Origin: Micromonospora globbae
GTDB taxonomy: Bacteria; Actinomycetota; Actinomycetes; Mycobacteriales; Micromonosporaceae
DNA: 64,000 nucleotides
Reading direction: 5' to 3'
NCBI RefSeq assembly: GCF_003610785.1
Contig: NZ_RAQQ01000026.1
Span: 1 to 64,000 of the forward strand
Position numbers and translations under genes: made by a program. Below, in pieces: positions 1 through 7,239 of this stretch (within the stretch, counting starts at the first letter, position 1; the number at the start of each line of letters is the position of its first letter). Under the pieces are notes generated by a model, which worked only from the letters and a program-made list of their open reading frames with translations, did not search any database and was not told where the DNA came from.

Positions 1-120
1 GGCGACTGGGGCTACTGCAACAAGAACATGTACGAGGGGAGCGAGGTGCGCTTCCGGGCCTGCACGAGCGCCGACCAGGTCGACCGGGAGTGCTCGGCGA
101 TCGTCCGGACCACCACCTGA
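1..120 (+). CDS. C-terminal fragment of an unidentified protein, cut by the window edge
   Basis: An open frame runs from base 1 to a TGA at 118-120 and gives the last 39 residues of a protein that starts outside the window. The tail contains three cysteines and aromatic residues (GDWGYCNKN near its start, CTSADQVDREC further on). This would suit a secreted, disulfide-containing protein, but no family can be named from so little. A strong hairpin follows directly, which supports this being a genuine gene end. The neighbour across the hairpin is convergent. Confidence 0.55.
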   Translation, partial: GDWGYCNKNMYEGSEVRFRACTSADQVDRECSAIVRTTT

Positions 121-150
121 CCGCCCGTTCTCGCGTCCGTCCGTCGATCA

Positions 151-193
151 GGGCGGTCGCGGGGCCGGGTCGTCCCCGGCACCGCGACCGCCC
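151..193. terminator. Bidirectional hairpin terminator between convergent genes
   Basis: Perfect 12-bp inverted repeat, 151-162 (GGGCGGTCGCGG) with 182-193, around a 19-base loop that itself can fold. It lies between the stop of the edge gene and the stop of the convergent amidase gene. No U-tract, as is usual in such GC-rich genomes. Confidence 0.7.
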
Positions 194-200
194 GACGTCG

Positions 201-1586
201 TCAGCAGCGGGGCACGCCCGGGATGTATCCGCTGTGCCCGGTCAGGACGTACGCGTCGGAGACCCAGCGGTTGGTGCCGATGCGGTTCCAGACGGTGCTG
301 GTGCCGTACGGGCCGGTGACCGAGGTGCCGGCGGTCTGGCAGTAGACGCTCACCGTCGCGCCGGGCGCGAGGGTGTCGACGACCGCGTACCCGGTGCCGG
401 GACCGGAGCGCACGTTCAGGTTGCCCGACGTGGCCACGGTGCCCGAGCCGATGCCGGTCACGCCGTTGACGAGCTGCATGTAGTAGGTCCAGTTCCAGTT
501 CGGCCCCGGGTCGGTGTGGGTGGCGCCGGGCACCTCGACGTGGCCGATGATGTGGGCCCGGTCGCGGGGGATGCCGTACTTCGCCGTGAGGCTGCGGGTC
601 AGGGCCGCGGAGGCGCGGTACATCGCGTCGGTGAACCAGGCCGGGTTGTCGACGTACCCCTCGTGCTCGATGCCGATCGACCGGGTGTTGTAGGTCCAGT
701 TGCCGGCGTGCCAGGCGATGTCCTTCTCCCGCACCGACTGGGTGACGGCGCCGTCCGACGAGCGGAAGGTGTAGTGCGCGCTGACCTGCGCGGCCGGGTT
801 CTGGAACCAGCTGATCGAGCCCGCGTAGGAGCCCTGGGTCACGTGGATGACGACGTACGTCACCGGGTGGCTGCCGGGCCGGCTCGCCACCGTGTAGTTG
901 CTGGTGCTGGCCGGCGCCCACGCCGCCGGCGGGTAGTCGGCGCTCAGCGTGCCGATGCCGCCGGGCGCCGCCCGCTCCAGCTCGCCGCGCCGCGGTGTGA
1001 CGGCCCGTCCGGGCACGCTCTCGCCGGCGTCGGACGAGAACCCGCTCCGCAGCAGGTCGTAGACCGTGTCGGCGTAGAGCCGCGCCGCCGACGCCTCCCG
1101 CGCGCCGCCGTAGCGGGCGACCGCGCCGTACCACCGGCCGAGGTCGTCGCGCGCGGTCGCGGTCAGTCCGGCCTCGTCGGCGTACGCGCGAAGCACGGCC
1201 GCGGCGCCGAGCACGTTCGCGGCCGGGTCGGTGCGCAGCGCGGCCGGGTCCAGCCCGGTGAGGGTGGCCGCCTCGTCGAGGGTGCGCTGTCGCGGGTTGT
1301 GCACCAGGTGCATGAGCCCGTGGCCGCCGGCCGCGCTCGGCGCCCCGGCGTGCATGTCCAGCCGCGTCTCGGCGTACCCGAGCGCCACGAGCAGGTCGCG
1401 GGGCACGTCGTACCGCGCGGAGGCGGTGTCGAAGGCGACGGCCAGCGGACCGGACGGCGCTCGGACCGGCGCGGCGGGCGCCGCCGGGCCGGCCGCCGCC
1501 GGGGCGGCCAGCGCGGTGATCAGGGCGAGCGCGCCGCCCAACACGAATCGGACCCGACGGAAGACGGGTGCTGCTGCTACGGTCAC
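201..1586 (-). CDS. Secreted peptidoglycan hydrolase: SLT-like domain, N-acetylmuramoyl-L-alanine amidase (Amidase_2), SH3-like domain
   Basis: Predicted 461-residue wall hydrolase. Start chosen at GTG 1586, because GGAAAGGAG lies just upstream and a Sec signal follows (hydrophobic core about residues 13-32). Residues about 45-185 look like a lysozyme/SLT fold, with a candidate catalytic Glu73 in YAETRLD. Residues about 240-365 are an Amidase_2/PGRP-type domain with probable zinc ligands His248 (VIHVTQG), His357 and Asp359 (THTDPG). Residues about 385-461 form an SH3-like domain with two cysteines (416 and 461), nearly the same as the one ending the upstream M23 enzyme. It would cleave the muramyl-peptide bond outside the cell. 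It is the last gene of a minus-strand cluster, 58 bases behind the M23 gene. Activity of the SLT-like part is an inference. Confidence 0.9.
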   Translation of the reverse strand: MTVAAAPVFRRVRFVLGGALALITALAAPAAAGPAAPAAPVRAPSGPLAVAFDTASARYDVPRDLLVALGYAETRLDMHAGAPSAAGGHGLMHLVHNPRQRTLDEAATLTGLDPAALRTDPAANVLGAAAVLRAYADEAGLTATARDDLGRWYGAVARYGGAREASAARLYADTVYDLLRSGFSSDAGESVPGRAVTPRRGELERAAPGGIGTLSADYPPAAWAPASTSNYTVASRPGSHPVTYVVIHVTQGSYAGSISWFQNPAAQVSAHYTFRSSDGAVTQSVREKDIAWHAGNWTYNTRSIGIEHEGYVDNPAWFTDAMYRASAALTRSLTAKYGIPRDRAHIIGHVEVPGATHTDPGPNWNWTYYMQLVNGVTGIGSGTVATSGNLNVRSGPGTGYAVVDTLAPGATVSVYCQTAGTSVTGPYGTSTVWNRIGTNRWVSDAYVLTGHSGYIPGVPRC

Positions 1587-1644
1587 TGCCACTCCTTTCC
1601 GAGGCCGGCCGCCCGTGCGGCGGACCGACCGACGGTCGCGCTGG

Positions 1645-2838
1645 TCAGCACCAGCCGTTGACCGGACCGTTGACCCCGGTCCAGAGGTACGCGTCGGAGA
1701 CCCAACTTCCGTCGCTGAGCCGGTCCCAGAGCGCGGTGGTGCCGTACCGCCCGGTGTGGGTCGTGCCGTTCGCCGAGCAGGAGATGGTGACGGTCGCACC
1801 GTCGGCCAGCGAGCCGAGGGCCGCGTAGCCGGTGCCCGGGCCCGCCCGCCGGGTGAGGGTCCCGCCGCCGTTGGCGTCGACCACGCCCTGGTTCAGGCCG
1901 AGCGCGCCGAAGTTGTGCAGGGCGCCACCGGCCCCGACCCAGGCCGACCCGTGCCGGGCGCCACCCTGGTACGCGCCCGCGCCGTTGGCGAACACCCACT
2001 TGCCGATGTCGTGGCCGGCGATCGGGACGTACGCGCCGTCCTGCCGCAGCCCGAAGTGGACGTGCCGGCCGGAGGCGGCCCCGCCACAGGTGACGTCGGT
2101 GCCGGTGTAGCCGAGGAAGGCGCCCTGGGCGACGCTCGCCCCGTTGACGGAGATGTTGTTCCACAGGTGGTAGTAGTCGGTCGCGTAGCCCCGGTCGTGG
2201 ATCACCCGGATCCAGCCCTGGCACATCGTGTACGCCGTACCGGCGCGGGCGGCCCGCACCACCTGGTCGCCGCCGGCGAGGTCGACCGAGCTGTACGGCG
2301 ACTCGCCGCCGCCCCAGCCGTGCGGGCCGCCGGTGAGCGTCCACGTCTGCCCGACGGCGAAGGGCAGGGCCATTCCGGTGCGGTAGTCGCCACCCGCGTA
2401 CAGCGGTGCCGGTTCGCTGCCGAGTACCACCTTCTCCCGGCTCGTCACCAGCGGGGACGCGGTGGCGAGCGCGCCGAAGTCGACGTCGCCGTCGAAGGCG
2501 ACCCGCCACGCGCCGTGCTCGGCGTGGGCGACGAAGACCGCACCGGTCGGATGGGCGTCGGTCTCCCGTGGCGCGAGGGCCACCGCGGTGCCGAAGGCCC
2601 ACCCGGCGGCGCGGCGGCTCACCGTGACCCGGGTCTGCGACGCCGCCGGGACCCGCGCCGGCGTGGCGATGGCGAGCAGCTTCCCGGTCACCGCCTCGGT
2701 GAGCGCCGCCGCGTCGGGGACCGCGGCGCGGACCGCGCCGTCGGGGACGGCCGCCGCGGCCGGCGCGGCCACCGCCGCGACCAGCCCGGCGACCAGCAGG
2801 GAAAGGGCCGCTCCACCGGCCCGTCGTCGGCTGTGCAT
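1645..2838 (-). CDS. Secreted M23 (LasA/LytM-type) metallo-endopeptidase with C-terminal SH3-like domain
   Basis: 397-residue exported zinc endopeptidase predicted to cut peptide cross-bridges in cell walls. Signal peptide spans residues 1-30. The M23 fold covers about residues 140-285, with the canonical metal set His173 (GPHGWGGG), Asp186 (SSVDLAGG) and His261 (HVHFGL), plus the second active-site His224 (DYYHLWN). The C-terminal 75 residues are an SH3-like binding domain with Cys354 and Cys397. It shares the WVSDAY motif and the terminal cysteine with the downstream amidase. The arrangement suggests paralogous domains shuffled onto two catalytic cores. It starts 42 bases after the MauE-like gene and is probably cotranscribed with it. 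Confidence 0.92.
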   Translation of the reverse strand: MHSRRRAGGAALSLLVAGLVAAVAAPAAAAVPDGAVRAAVPDAAALTEAVTGKLLAIATPARVPAASQTRVTVSRRAAGWAFGTAVALAPRETDAHPTGAVFVAHAEHGAWRVAFDGDVDFGALATASPLVTSREKVVLGSEPAPLYAGGDYRTGMALPFAVGQTWTLTGGPHGWGGGESPYSSVDLAGGDQVVRAARAGTAYTMCQGWIRVIHDRGYATDYYHLWNNISVNGASVAQGAFLGYTGTDVTCGGAASGRHVHFGLRQDGAYVPIAGHDIGKWVFANGAGAYQGGARHGSAWVGAGGALHNFGALGLNQGVVDANGGGTLTRRAGPGTGYAALGSLADGATVTISCSANGTTHTGRYGTTALWDRLSDGSWVSDAYLWTGVNGPVNGWC

Positions 2839-2880
2839 CGTCGGTGACCTCGCTTCCTTGGTCGGGGGCGTTCCCGCCGG

Positions 2881-3747
2881 TCAGGCCGGGGAGACGGCCA
2901 GATGGGGGCCGGCGGCCGGCGGGGTGCCGGCGAGGCTCAGCAGGGTGTGTCCCGTGGTGTCGTCGACCACGGCGACGCGCACCGCGGCGGGTTCCGGGTC
3001 GGCCAGTGGCACGGCGAACACGGCCGTGGCCGCTCGCCCCTGGTAGCGGGCGGCGTGCCCCACGAAGCGCCAGTCGCCGTCGTCCCAGTGCTCGCGCACG
3101 TCGGAGCGGAGCAGTGGAGCGACCCGGCGGTACGCGTCGCTGAGCTGGAGCTGCTGGACGGTGGCGAGCAGCGGCACCCCGGAGTTGCCGCGCAGCGGGT
3201 GGGTGAGCCGCATCCGCAGCTGGCGCAGCGGCAGCAGCCAGGCCCGGTCCAGCTCGGGCGAGAGCGCCACGATCGCGGCCAGCTCGACGAGGAGGACGGC
3301 CGTCCCGGCGAACGGCCGTGCGGTGAGGGCGGCGAGCCAGCCACCGGGGGCCAGCGCGGCGAGGCCGCTCGCGGCGAGGAGCAGCCCGGCGCGGGCGATG
3401 CCGCGGCGGGACACGGGAGCCGCGCGGGCGCTCAGGCAGCCGCAGGACGACGTCGGCGCGGCCCGGCGGGCGTAGCCGAGGTACGCGAGGAAGCCGGCGG
3501 CGAGCACGGCGGCGGCGGCCGCCTCCGCACGCAGCGCGGGCGGCAGGACGAGGAGCCCGCCGAGCGTCAGCTCGACGCCGCCGACCAGCCGGTACGCGGG
3601 CAGCGCCCGGCGCTCGCCGAGCAGGTTGACCAGCGCCGACCGGCCGGCGACCGCGGCGGCGTGCCGGCTGAGGAGTTTGACGCGGGCGGACCAGAGCAGC
3701 ACGGCGCCGACGACCAGCGGTTGCAGCGCCGCGATCATCTCGATCAT
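2881..3747 (-). CDS. MauE/DoxX-family redox-associated membrane protein with soluble C-terminal extension
   Basis: 288-residue membrane protein of the MauE type. MauE proteins support disulfide formation in the methylamine dehydrogenase light chain, and relatives in the DoxX/VKOR-like group act in thiol redox at the membrane. Hydrophobic segments lie near residues 5-25, 52-70, 76-94, 117-135 and 142-162. A CGC pair (Cys102, Cys104, in SSCGCLS) sits between the third and fourth segments and is the candidate redox site. Usual MauE proteins end near residue 180. Here about 115 extra, mostly polar residues follow, so the C-terminus carries something additional. Neighbours are a 15-cysteine protein upstream and two hydrolases with paired cysteines downstream, which would be plausible clients. 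The client assignment is inference. Confidence 0.8.
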   Translation of the reverse strand: MIEMIAALQPLVVGAVLLWSARVKLLSRHAAAVAGRSALVNLLGERRALPAYRLVGGVELTLGGLLVLPPALRAEAAAAAVLAAGFLAYLGYARRAAPTSSCGCLSARAAPVSRRGIARAGLLLAASGLAALAPGGWLAALTARPFAGTAVLLVELAAIVALSPELDRAWLLPLRQLRMRLTHPLRGNSGVPLLATVQQLQLSDAYRRVAPLLRSDVREHWDDGDWRFVGHAARYQGRAATAVFAVPLADPEPAAVRVAVVDDTTGHTLLSLAGTPPAAGPHLAVSPA

Positions 3748-3814
3748 GGTTCTCCCTCCGGTGCTCGTGGCGGCGCCCCGGGCGTACGCGGGCAGCGCCC
3801 GGGGCGCCGCCCGG

Positions 3815-4410
3815 TCAGGCGGCGGCGTAGACGGTGGCGATGTCGATCTCGTTCGTGTCGGGGTGCCAGGCGCCGAGCACCTGGACGTGCCGGCCGACGC
3901 GCAGCAGCGACAGGTCGCTGACCGCCGGCGTGCCGTTGTAGACCGCGGCGGAGAGCCGCGGCACGACGTGCCCGACGATGTGCTGTCCCTTGTGGTCGAG
4001 GTGCAGCACGTTGCGGCCCACGGAGGCGATGTGGGCGTGCAGGTTCACGATGTTCACCCAGACGGCGTCCGCGGCGAGCGTGCCGTCGGGCAGCCGTACG
4101 CCGCGGGCGTAGAGGCCGTCACCGACCGCGACCTGGTCGAACGTGGTCGGTTGCAGCTTCCAGATGCTGGTGCCGCCGGTGATCCGGATCGAGTGCAGGA
4201 CCGTGTCCGAGCCGGTGACGGCAGCATGTTGCCGGAGATCTTGCTGATCCGACCCTCGGCGAAGTTCGGGTCGGGCATCCCGGGCTCGACGGCCGTCGCC
4301 TCGGCGGCGAAGGCCGCCTCGGGGGCCAGCGAACCGAGGGCGGTGGCGCCGACCACTCCGCCGAGCGCGGCGGTGGCGAGCAGTCGGCGGCGGTCCAGGG
4401 TCTGGTTCAT
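3815..4410 (-). pseudogene. Tat-exported OB-fold-like (DUF5666-like) wall protein, frame broken by one base
   Basis: Reading starts at ATG 4410 behind GGAAGGTG and gives a Tat signal (LDRRRLLATAALGG) and a mature start up to KISGNML. The frame then becomes low-complexity nonsense. Adding one base near 4222-4227 (CTGCCGTCACC read as CTGCCCGTCACC) joins it to a second frame ending at 3815. That second frame is clearly protein-like (VTGSDTVLHSIRITGG then KLQPTTFDQVAVGDGLYARG). The restored product would be 198 residues with two small beta-barrel-like repeats. It lies 15 bases after the cysteine-rich gene and 67 before the MauE-like gene. It is either a real frameshift or a sequencing error in a C run. 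Function is unknown beyond export by Tat. Confidence 0.75.
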
Positions 4411-4425
4411 GGGGCACCTTCCCGT

Positions 4426-4839
4426 TCAGACGGTGTCGACCGAGCAGGGCCGCAGCCCGGTGGAGAGGCTGGCGATCGCGCTGTACGCCGCCGGTGTGAG
4501 GTCGATGATCCGGTTGCTGCCGCAGGCCGAGCCGCAGCAGGTGCGCTCACCGCAGAACAGGTCGGTCTGCGGCCCGCAGTCGGCGATGGTGGTGCCGACC
4601 CGGGCGCCGTTGCAGAGGTTGGTGGTGTAGTGCCGGAACCCGCATCCGCGCCGGCTCATGCCGGTGATTCCGCAGGCGTCGGGGCGGGTGATGGCCAGGC
4701 ACGCGTCCGAGGTGTTCGGCCAGGCGTGCTGGTAGTTGCCCGACCGGCAGGTGCCGCACGCGCCGCCGCCGGCGGTGCCGCACGGGCCCCAGGCGCTGCC
4801 GCAGCAGAACCAGGACACCTCGCCTCGTAGAGCTGCCAT
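4426..4839 (-). CDS. Cysteine-rich protein (15 Cys) with a C-terminal double-psi beta-barrel (RlpA/expansin-like) signature
   Basis: 137 residues, starting at ATG 4839 behind GGGAGGAGG. Fifteen cysteines are spread along the chain (12, 13, 20, 28, 31, 47, 56, 66, 76, 88, 96, 101, 102, 106, 132), including CC pairs and CCGSACG. The last third follows the double-psi-barrel pattern seen in RlpA, expansins and kiwellin: VGTTIADCGP (RlpA has V.DRGP) and, after a short cysteine insert, RIIDLTPAAYSAIASLS. No signal peptide is visible. It may stay inside or leave with the Tat-bearing neighbour as a hitchhiker (inference). It is first in a cluster with the OB-fold protein, MauE-like protein and two wall hydrolases. 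I do not recognise a named family; the barrel assignment is motif-based. Confidence 0.7.
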   Translation of the reverse strand: MAALRGEVSWFCCGSAWGPCGTAGGGACGTCRSGNYQHAWPNTSDACLAITRPDACGITGMSRRGCGFRHYTTNLCNGARVGTTIADCGPQTDLFCGERTCCGSACGSNRIIDLTPAAYSAIASLSTGLRPCSVDTV

Positions 4840-5063
4840 GGGTGCCTCCTCCCAGGGGAATGAGATTGATGGGAGTTGATATAGGCGAGGATTGTTGTGT
4901 CGCAAACCATCGAAGTCAATCGCTTGAAAGAAGTTTTCCTACAGCCTGCGAGACGGTATGAGCCAGGTGATATAGAGACACCTCGATCGGGACGTCGTAG
5001 GTTGTGCCTGACCTGCCCGCGGTGCACCCCCGACCGCGCCGCGGCCGTCCACCAGGAGGCACG
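4840..5063. promoter_or_regulatory. Divergent, unusually AT-rich promoter region
   Basis: Intergenic region between the cysteine-rich gene (minus) and the serine protease gene (plus). About 4855-4990 is markedly richer in A and T than its surroundings, with several TATA-like stretches such as GATATAGG and GATATAGAG. It must hold both promoters. I cannot assign the exact boxes. The protease RBS CAGGAGG lies at its right end. Confidence 0.55.
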
Positions 5064-6533
5064 ATGAGACGAAGCCTCGCCGCCGCGGCAGCAGCGATCC
5101 TGCTGCCCGTCGGCGCCCTCACCGCCGTGGCGTCACCCGCCGCCGCGGCACCGACCGGCCCCGCCGTCGCCGCCGGAGCAGACGCGGCGTCGTCGGCGAT
5201 GCTCGCCGCGATGCAGCGCGACCTGGGGCTGACCGCCGGCCAGGCCCGCGCCCGCGTCGCCCGCGACGAGAAGGGCAGCCGCACCGACGCCGCCCTGCGC
5301 CGGTCGCTCGGCGCCACGTACGCCGGCGGCTGGTTCGCCGGTGACACGCTCGTCGTCGCGGTCACCGACCGTTCCGCCGCCGACCGCGTCCGGGCCGCCG
5401 GCGCGCAGCCCGCCCTCGTCACCCGCAGCGGCGCCGACCTCGACCGGATCAAGTCGGCGCTGGACCGCCACGCCGCCCGGGCGTCGGCCACCGCCATCCC
5501 CGGCTGGTACGTCGACGTCACCACCAACACGGTGGTCGTCCTCGCCCGCGACACCGGCGCGGCCGCCGCGTTCGTCCGGGCCAGCCGCGTCGACCCCGCC
5601 GCCGTCCGCGTGGTCGCCACCACCGAGGCCCCGCGCACCTACTACGACGTGCGCGGTGGCGACGCCTACTACATGGGTGGGCGCTGCTCGGTCGGCTTCT
5701 CCGTGGTCGGCGGGTTCGTGACCGCCGGGCACTGCGGCACCGTCGGCACGGCGACCCAGGGCTACAACCAGGTCGCCCAGGGCACCTTCCGCGGATCCTC
5801 GTTCCCCGGCAACGACTACGCGTGGGTGCAGACCAACTCCAACTGGACCCCGCAGCCGTGGGTGAACAACTACGCCGGCGGCAACGTCACGGTGGCCGGC
5901 TCCACCGAGGCCGCCGTCGGCGCCTCGATCTGCCGCTCCGGCTCCACGACCGGCTGGCACTGCGGCACCATCCAGGCCAAGAACCAGACGGTCAACTACC
6001 CGCAGGGCACGGTCACCGGCCTCACCCGCACGAACGTCTGCGCCGAGCCCGGCGACTCCGGCGGATCGTGGCTCTCCGGCCAGCAGGCGCAGGGCGTCAC
6101 CTCCGGTGGCTCCGGCAACTGCACCTCCGGCGGCACGACCTACTTCCAGCCGGTCAACGAGATCCTCTCCGCGTACGGCCTGACGCTGCGCACCAGCGGC
6201 GGTGGTGAGCCGCCGCCGACCGGCTGCACCGGCTACGAGGCGACCTACACCGGTTCCGTCTCCTCCGGGCAGAGCGTCTACCAGCCCAACGGCAGCTACT
6301 ACTACTCGTCGGTCTCCGGCACCCACCGCGGCTGCCTGGACGGCCCCACCGGCGTCGACTTCGACCTGTACCTCCAGAAGTGGAACGGGTCGACCTGGGT
6401 GGACGTCGCCGGGTCGTACAGCCCCGGCCCGGACGAGTCGCTGACCTACACGGGCACCGCCGGCTACTACCGGTTCGAGGTCCACGCCTACAGCGGCTCG
6501 GGCAGCTACACGATGGGGATCACCAACCCGTGA
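5064..6533 (+). CDS. Secreted streptogrisin-type (S1, alpha-lytic protease-like) serine protease with prodomain and PPC-like domain
   Basis: 489-residue exported protease. Start chosen at ATG 5064 because CAGGAGG precedes it and a Sec signal follows (residues 1-29). Residues about 40-190 are an alpha-lytic-protease-type propeptide needed for folding. The mature enzyme begins near residue 192. It carries the triad His223 (VTAGHCG), Asp251 (GNDYAW) and Ser332 (EPGDSGGSW). Cysteine pairs match the family. After a short GGGEPPPTG linker, residues about 398-489 form a bacterial pre-peptidase C-terminal (PPC)-like beta-sandwich, as in streptogrisin-like enzymes with a substrate-binding tail. It stands alone, divergent from the wall cluster, and a terminator-like hairpin follows at once. 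Confidence 0.93.
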   Translation: MRRSLAAAAAAILLPVGALTAVASPAAAAPTGPAVAAGADAASSAMLAAMQRDLGLTAGQARARVARDEKGSRTDAALRRSLGATYAGGWFAGDTLVVAVTDRSAADRVRAAGAQPALVTRSGADLDRIKSALDRHAARASATAIPGWYVDVTTNTVVVLARDTGAAAAFVRASRVDPAAVRVVATTEAPRTYYDVRGGDAYYMGGRCSVGFSVVGGFVTAGHCGTVGTATQGYNQVAQGTFRGSSFPGNDYAWVQTNSNWTPQPWVNNYAGGNVTVAGSTEAAVGASICRSGSTTGWHCGTIQAKNQTVNYPQGTVTGLTRTNVCAEPGDSGGSWLSGQQAQGVTSGGSGNCTSGGTTYFQPVNEILSAYGLTLRTSGGGEPPPTGCTGYEATYTGSVSSGQSVYQPNGSYYYSSVSGTHRGCLDGPTGVDFDLYLQKWNGSTWVDVAGSYSPGPDESLTYTGTAGYYRFEVHAYSGSGSYTMGITNP

Positions 6534-6539
6534 GCCCCG

Positions 6540-6568
6540 CCGGTCCCGCCCCCCGCGGGCGGGACCGG
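6540..6568 (+). terminator. Terminator-like hairpin after the protease gene
   Basis: Perfect 11-bp stem CCGGTCCCGCC (6540-6550) with 6558-6568 and a 7-base loop, starting 7 bases after the protease stop. A wider pair, 6534-6541 with 6574-6581, can extend the structure. Confidence 0.7.
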
Positions 6569-6741
6569 CCACCGGCGGGGCGCGGAGCCGTCCGCACCCC
6601 GCCGGCGCGTCGCCGTCTCCGCCGGCGACGGGCCGGGCGTCGAGGCCCGCTCCTCCGCGACACGCCCGGGGCGCACGCCCGCTGTCGTACCGGGCGGGCA
6701 AGCTGATGCCGTCAGCTTTCGGCCCGGCGTGAGGACGTGTG

Positions 6742-7041
6742 ATGCCGTACGGATTCGTCAACTCCATGAGGACCCGACCGGGGCACCGCGACGACGTGGT
6801 GGCGATCCTGCTGGAGGGCGTCGACGGCCTGCGAGCGGCGGGCTGCCGCCTCTACGCCGTCGGCGTCGTCGAGGACGACCCCGACCTCGTCCGGGTCAGC
6901 GAGATCTGGGAGTCGAAGGAGCACCACGACCGGTCGCTGGACCTGCCCGAGACGAAGGCCGCCATCGCCCGGGCCATGCCCCTGCTCACCGGCGAGTTCG
7001 CCAGCCAGGAGATGACGGTCCTCGGCGGCCTGGGCGTGTAG
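6742..7041 (+). CDS. ABM-fold (antibiotic biosynthesis monooxygenase / quinol monooxygenase-like) protein
   Basis: A 99-residue single-domain protein of the dimeric alpha-beta barrel type. The pattern MPYGFVNSMRTRPGHRDD at the start, a central YAVGVVEDDPDLVRVSEIWES and a following helix KEHHDRSL match putative quinol monooxygenases. Such proteins oxidise or bind small aromatic compounds in the cytosol, often without a cofactor. The start could be GTG 6739 or ATG 6742; a GTGAGGA ribosome site lies 7-8 bases upstream. It is monocistronic, and its substrate cannot be read from the sequence. Confidence 0.8.
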   Translation: MPYGFVNSMRTRPGHRDDVVAILLEGVDGLRAAGCRLYAVGVVEDDPDLVRVSEIWESKEHHDRSLDLPETKAAIARAMPLLTGEFASQEMTVLGGLGV

Positions 7042-7103
7042 CCAGGACCGCGTGGCGACCCGCGGTGACGCGGGCCGCCACGACCGGCGTACGTCCGGCT
7101 CAG

Positions 7104-7239
7104 ACGGCGACCCGCCCGCCGTCCACCGGCGGCACCGGGATCAACGCGAACGGCATCGCCCGTACGCCGGACGGACGCGCGCTGATCGTCGTGCGGTCGA
7201 ACACGGGTTCCCTGTGCCGGGTGGACCCGGCCCTCACCG
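7104..7239 (+). pseudogene. Remnant of an SMP-30/YncE-like secreted beta-propeller gene
   Basis: The plus strand still encodes GINANGIARTPDGRALIVVR, followed by SNTGSLCRVDP, with no start codon and no continuation. This is the signature blade of SMP-30/gluconolactonase-like secreted proteins, where the usual text is close to NANGI..TPDG..LIVVQS.TG.L.RVDP. Only about 35-45 residues survive and the fragment runs into the 3' end of the opposite MFS gene. I read it as debris of a deleted gene. Family assignment is from memory of the motif. Confidence 0.55.

Noticed and set aside
4426..4839. Methylamine dehydrogenase light chain (MauA), suggested by the MauE-like neighbour
   Set aside because: Cysteine density is similar but the tryptophan positions and surrounding motifs needed for TTQ do not fit, no heavy-chain gene is present, and the C-terminus matches a double-psi barrel better.
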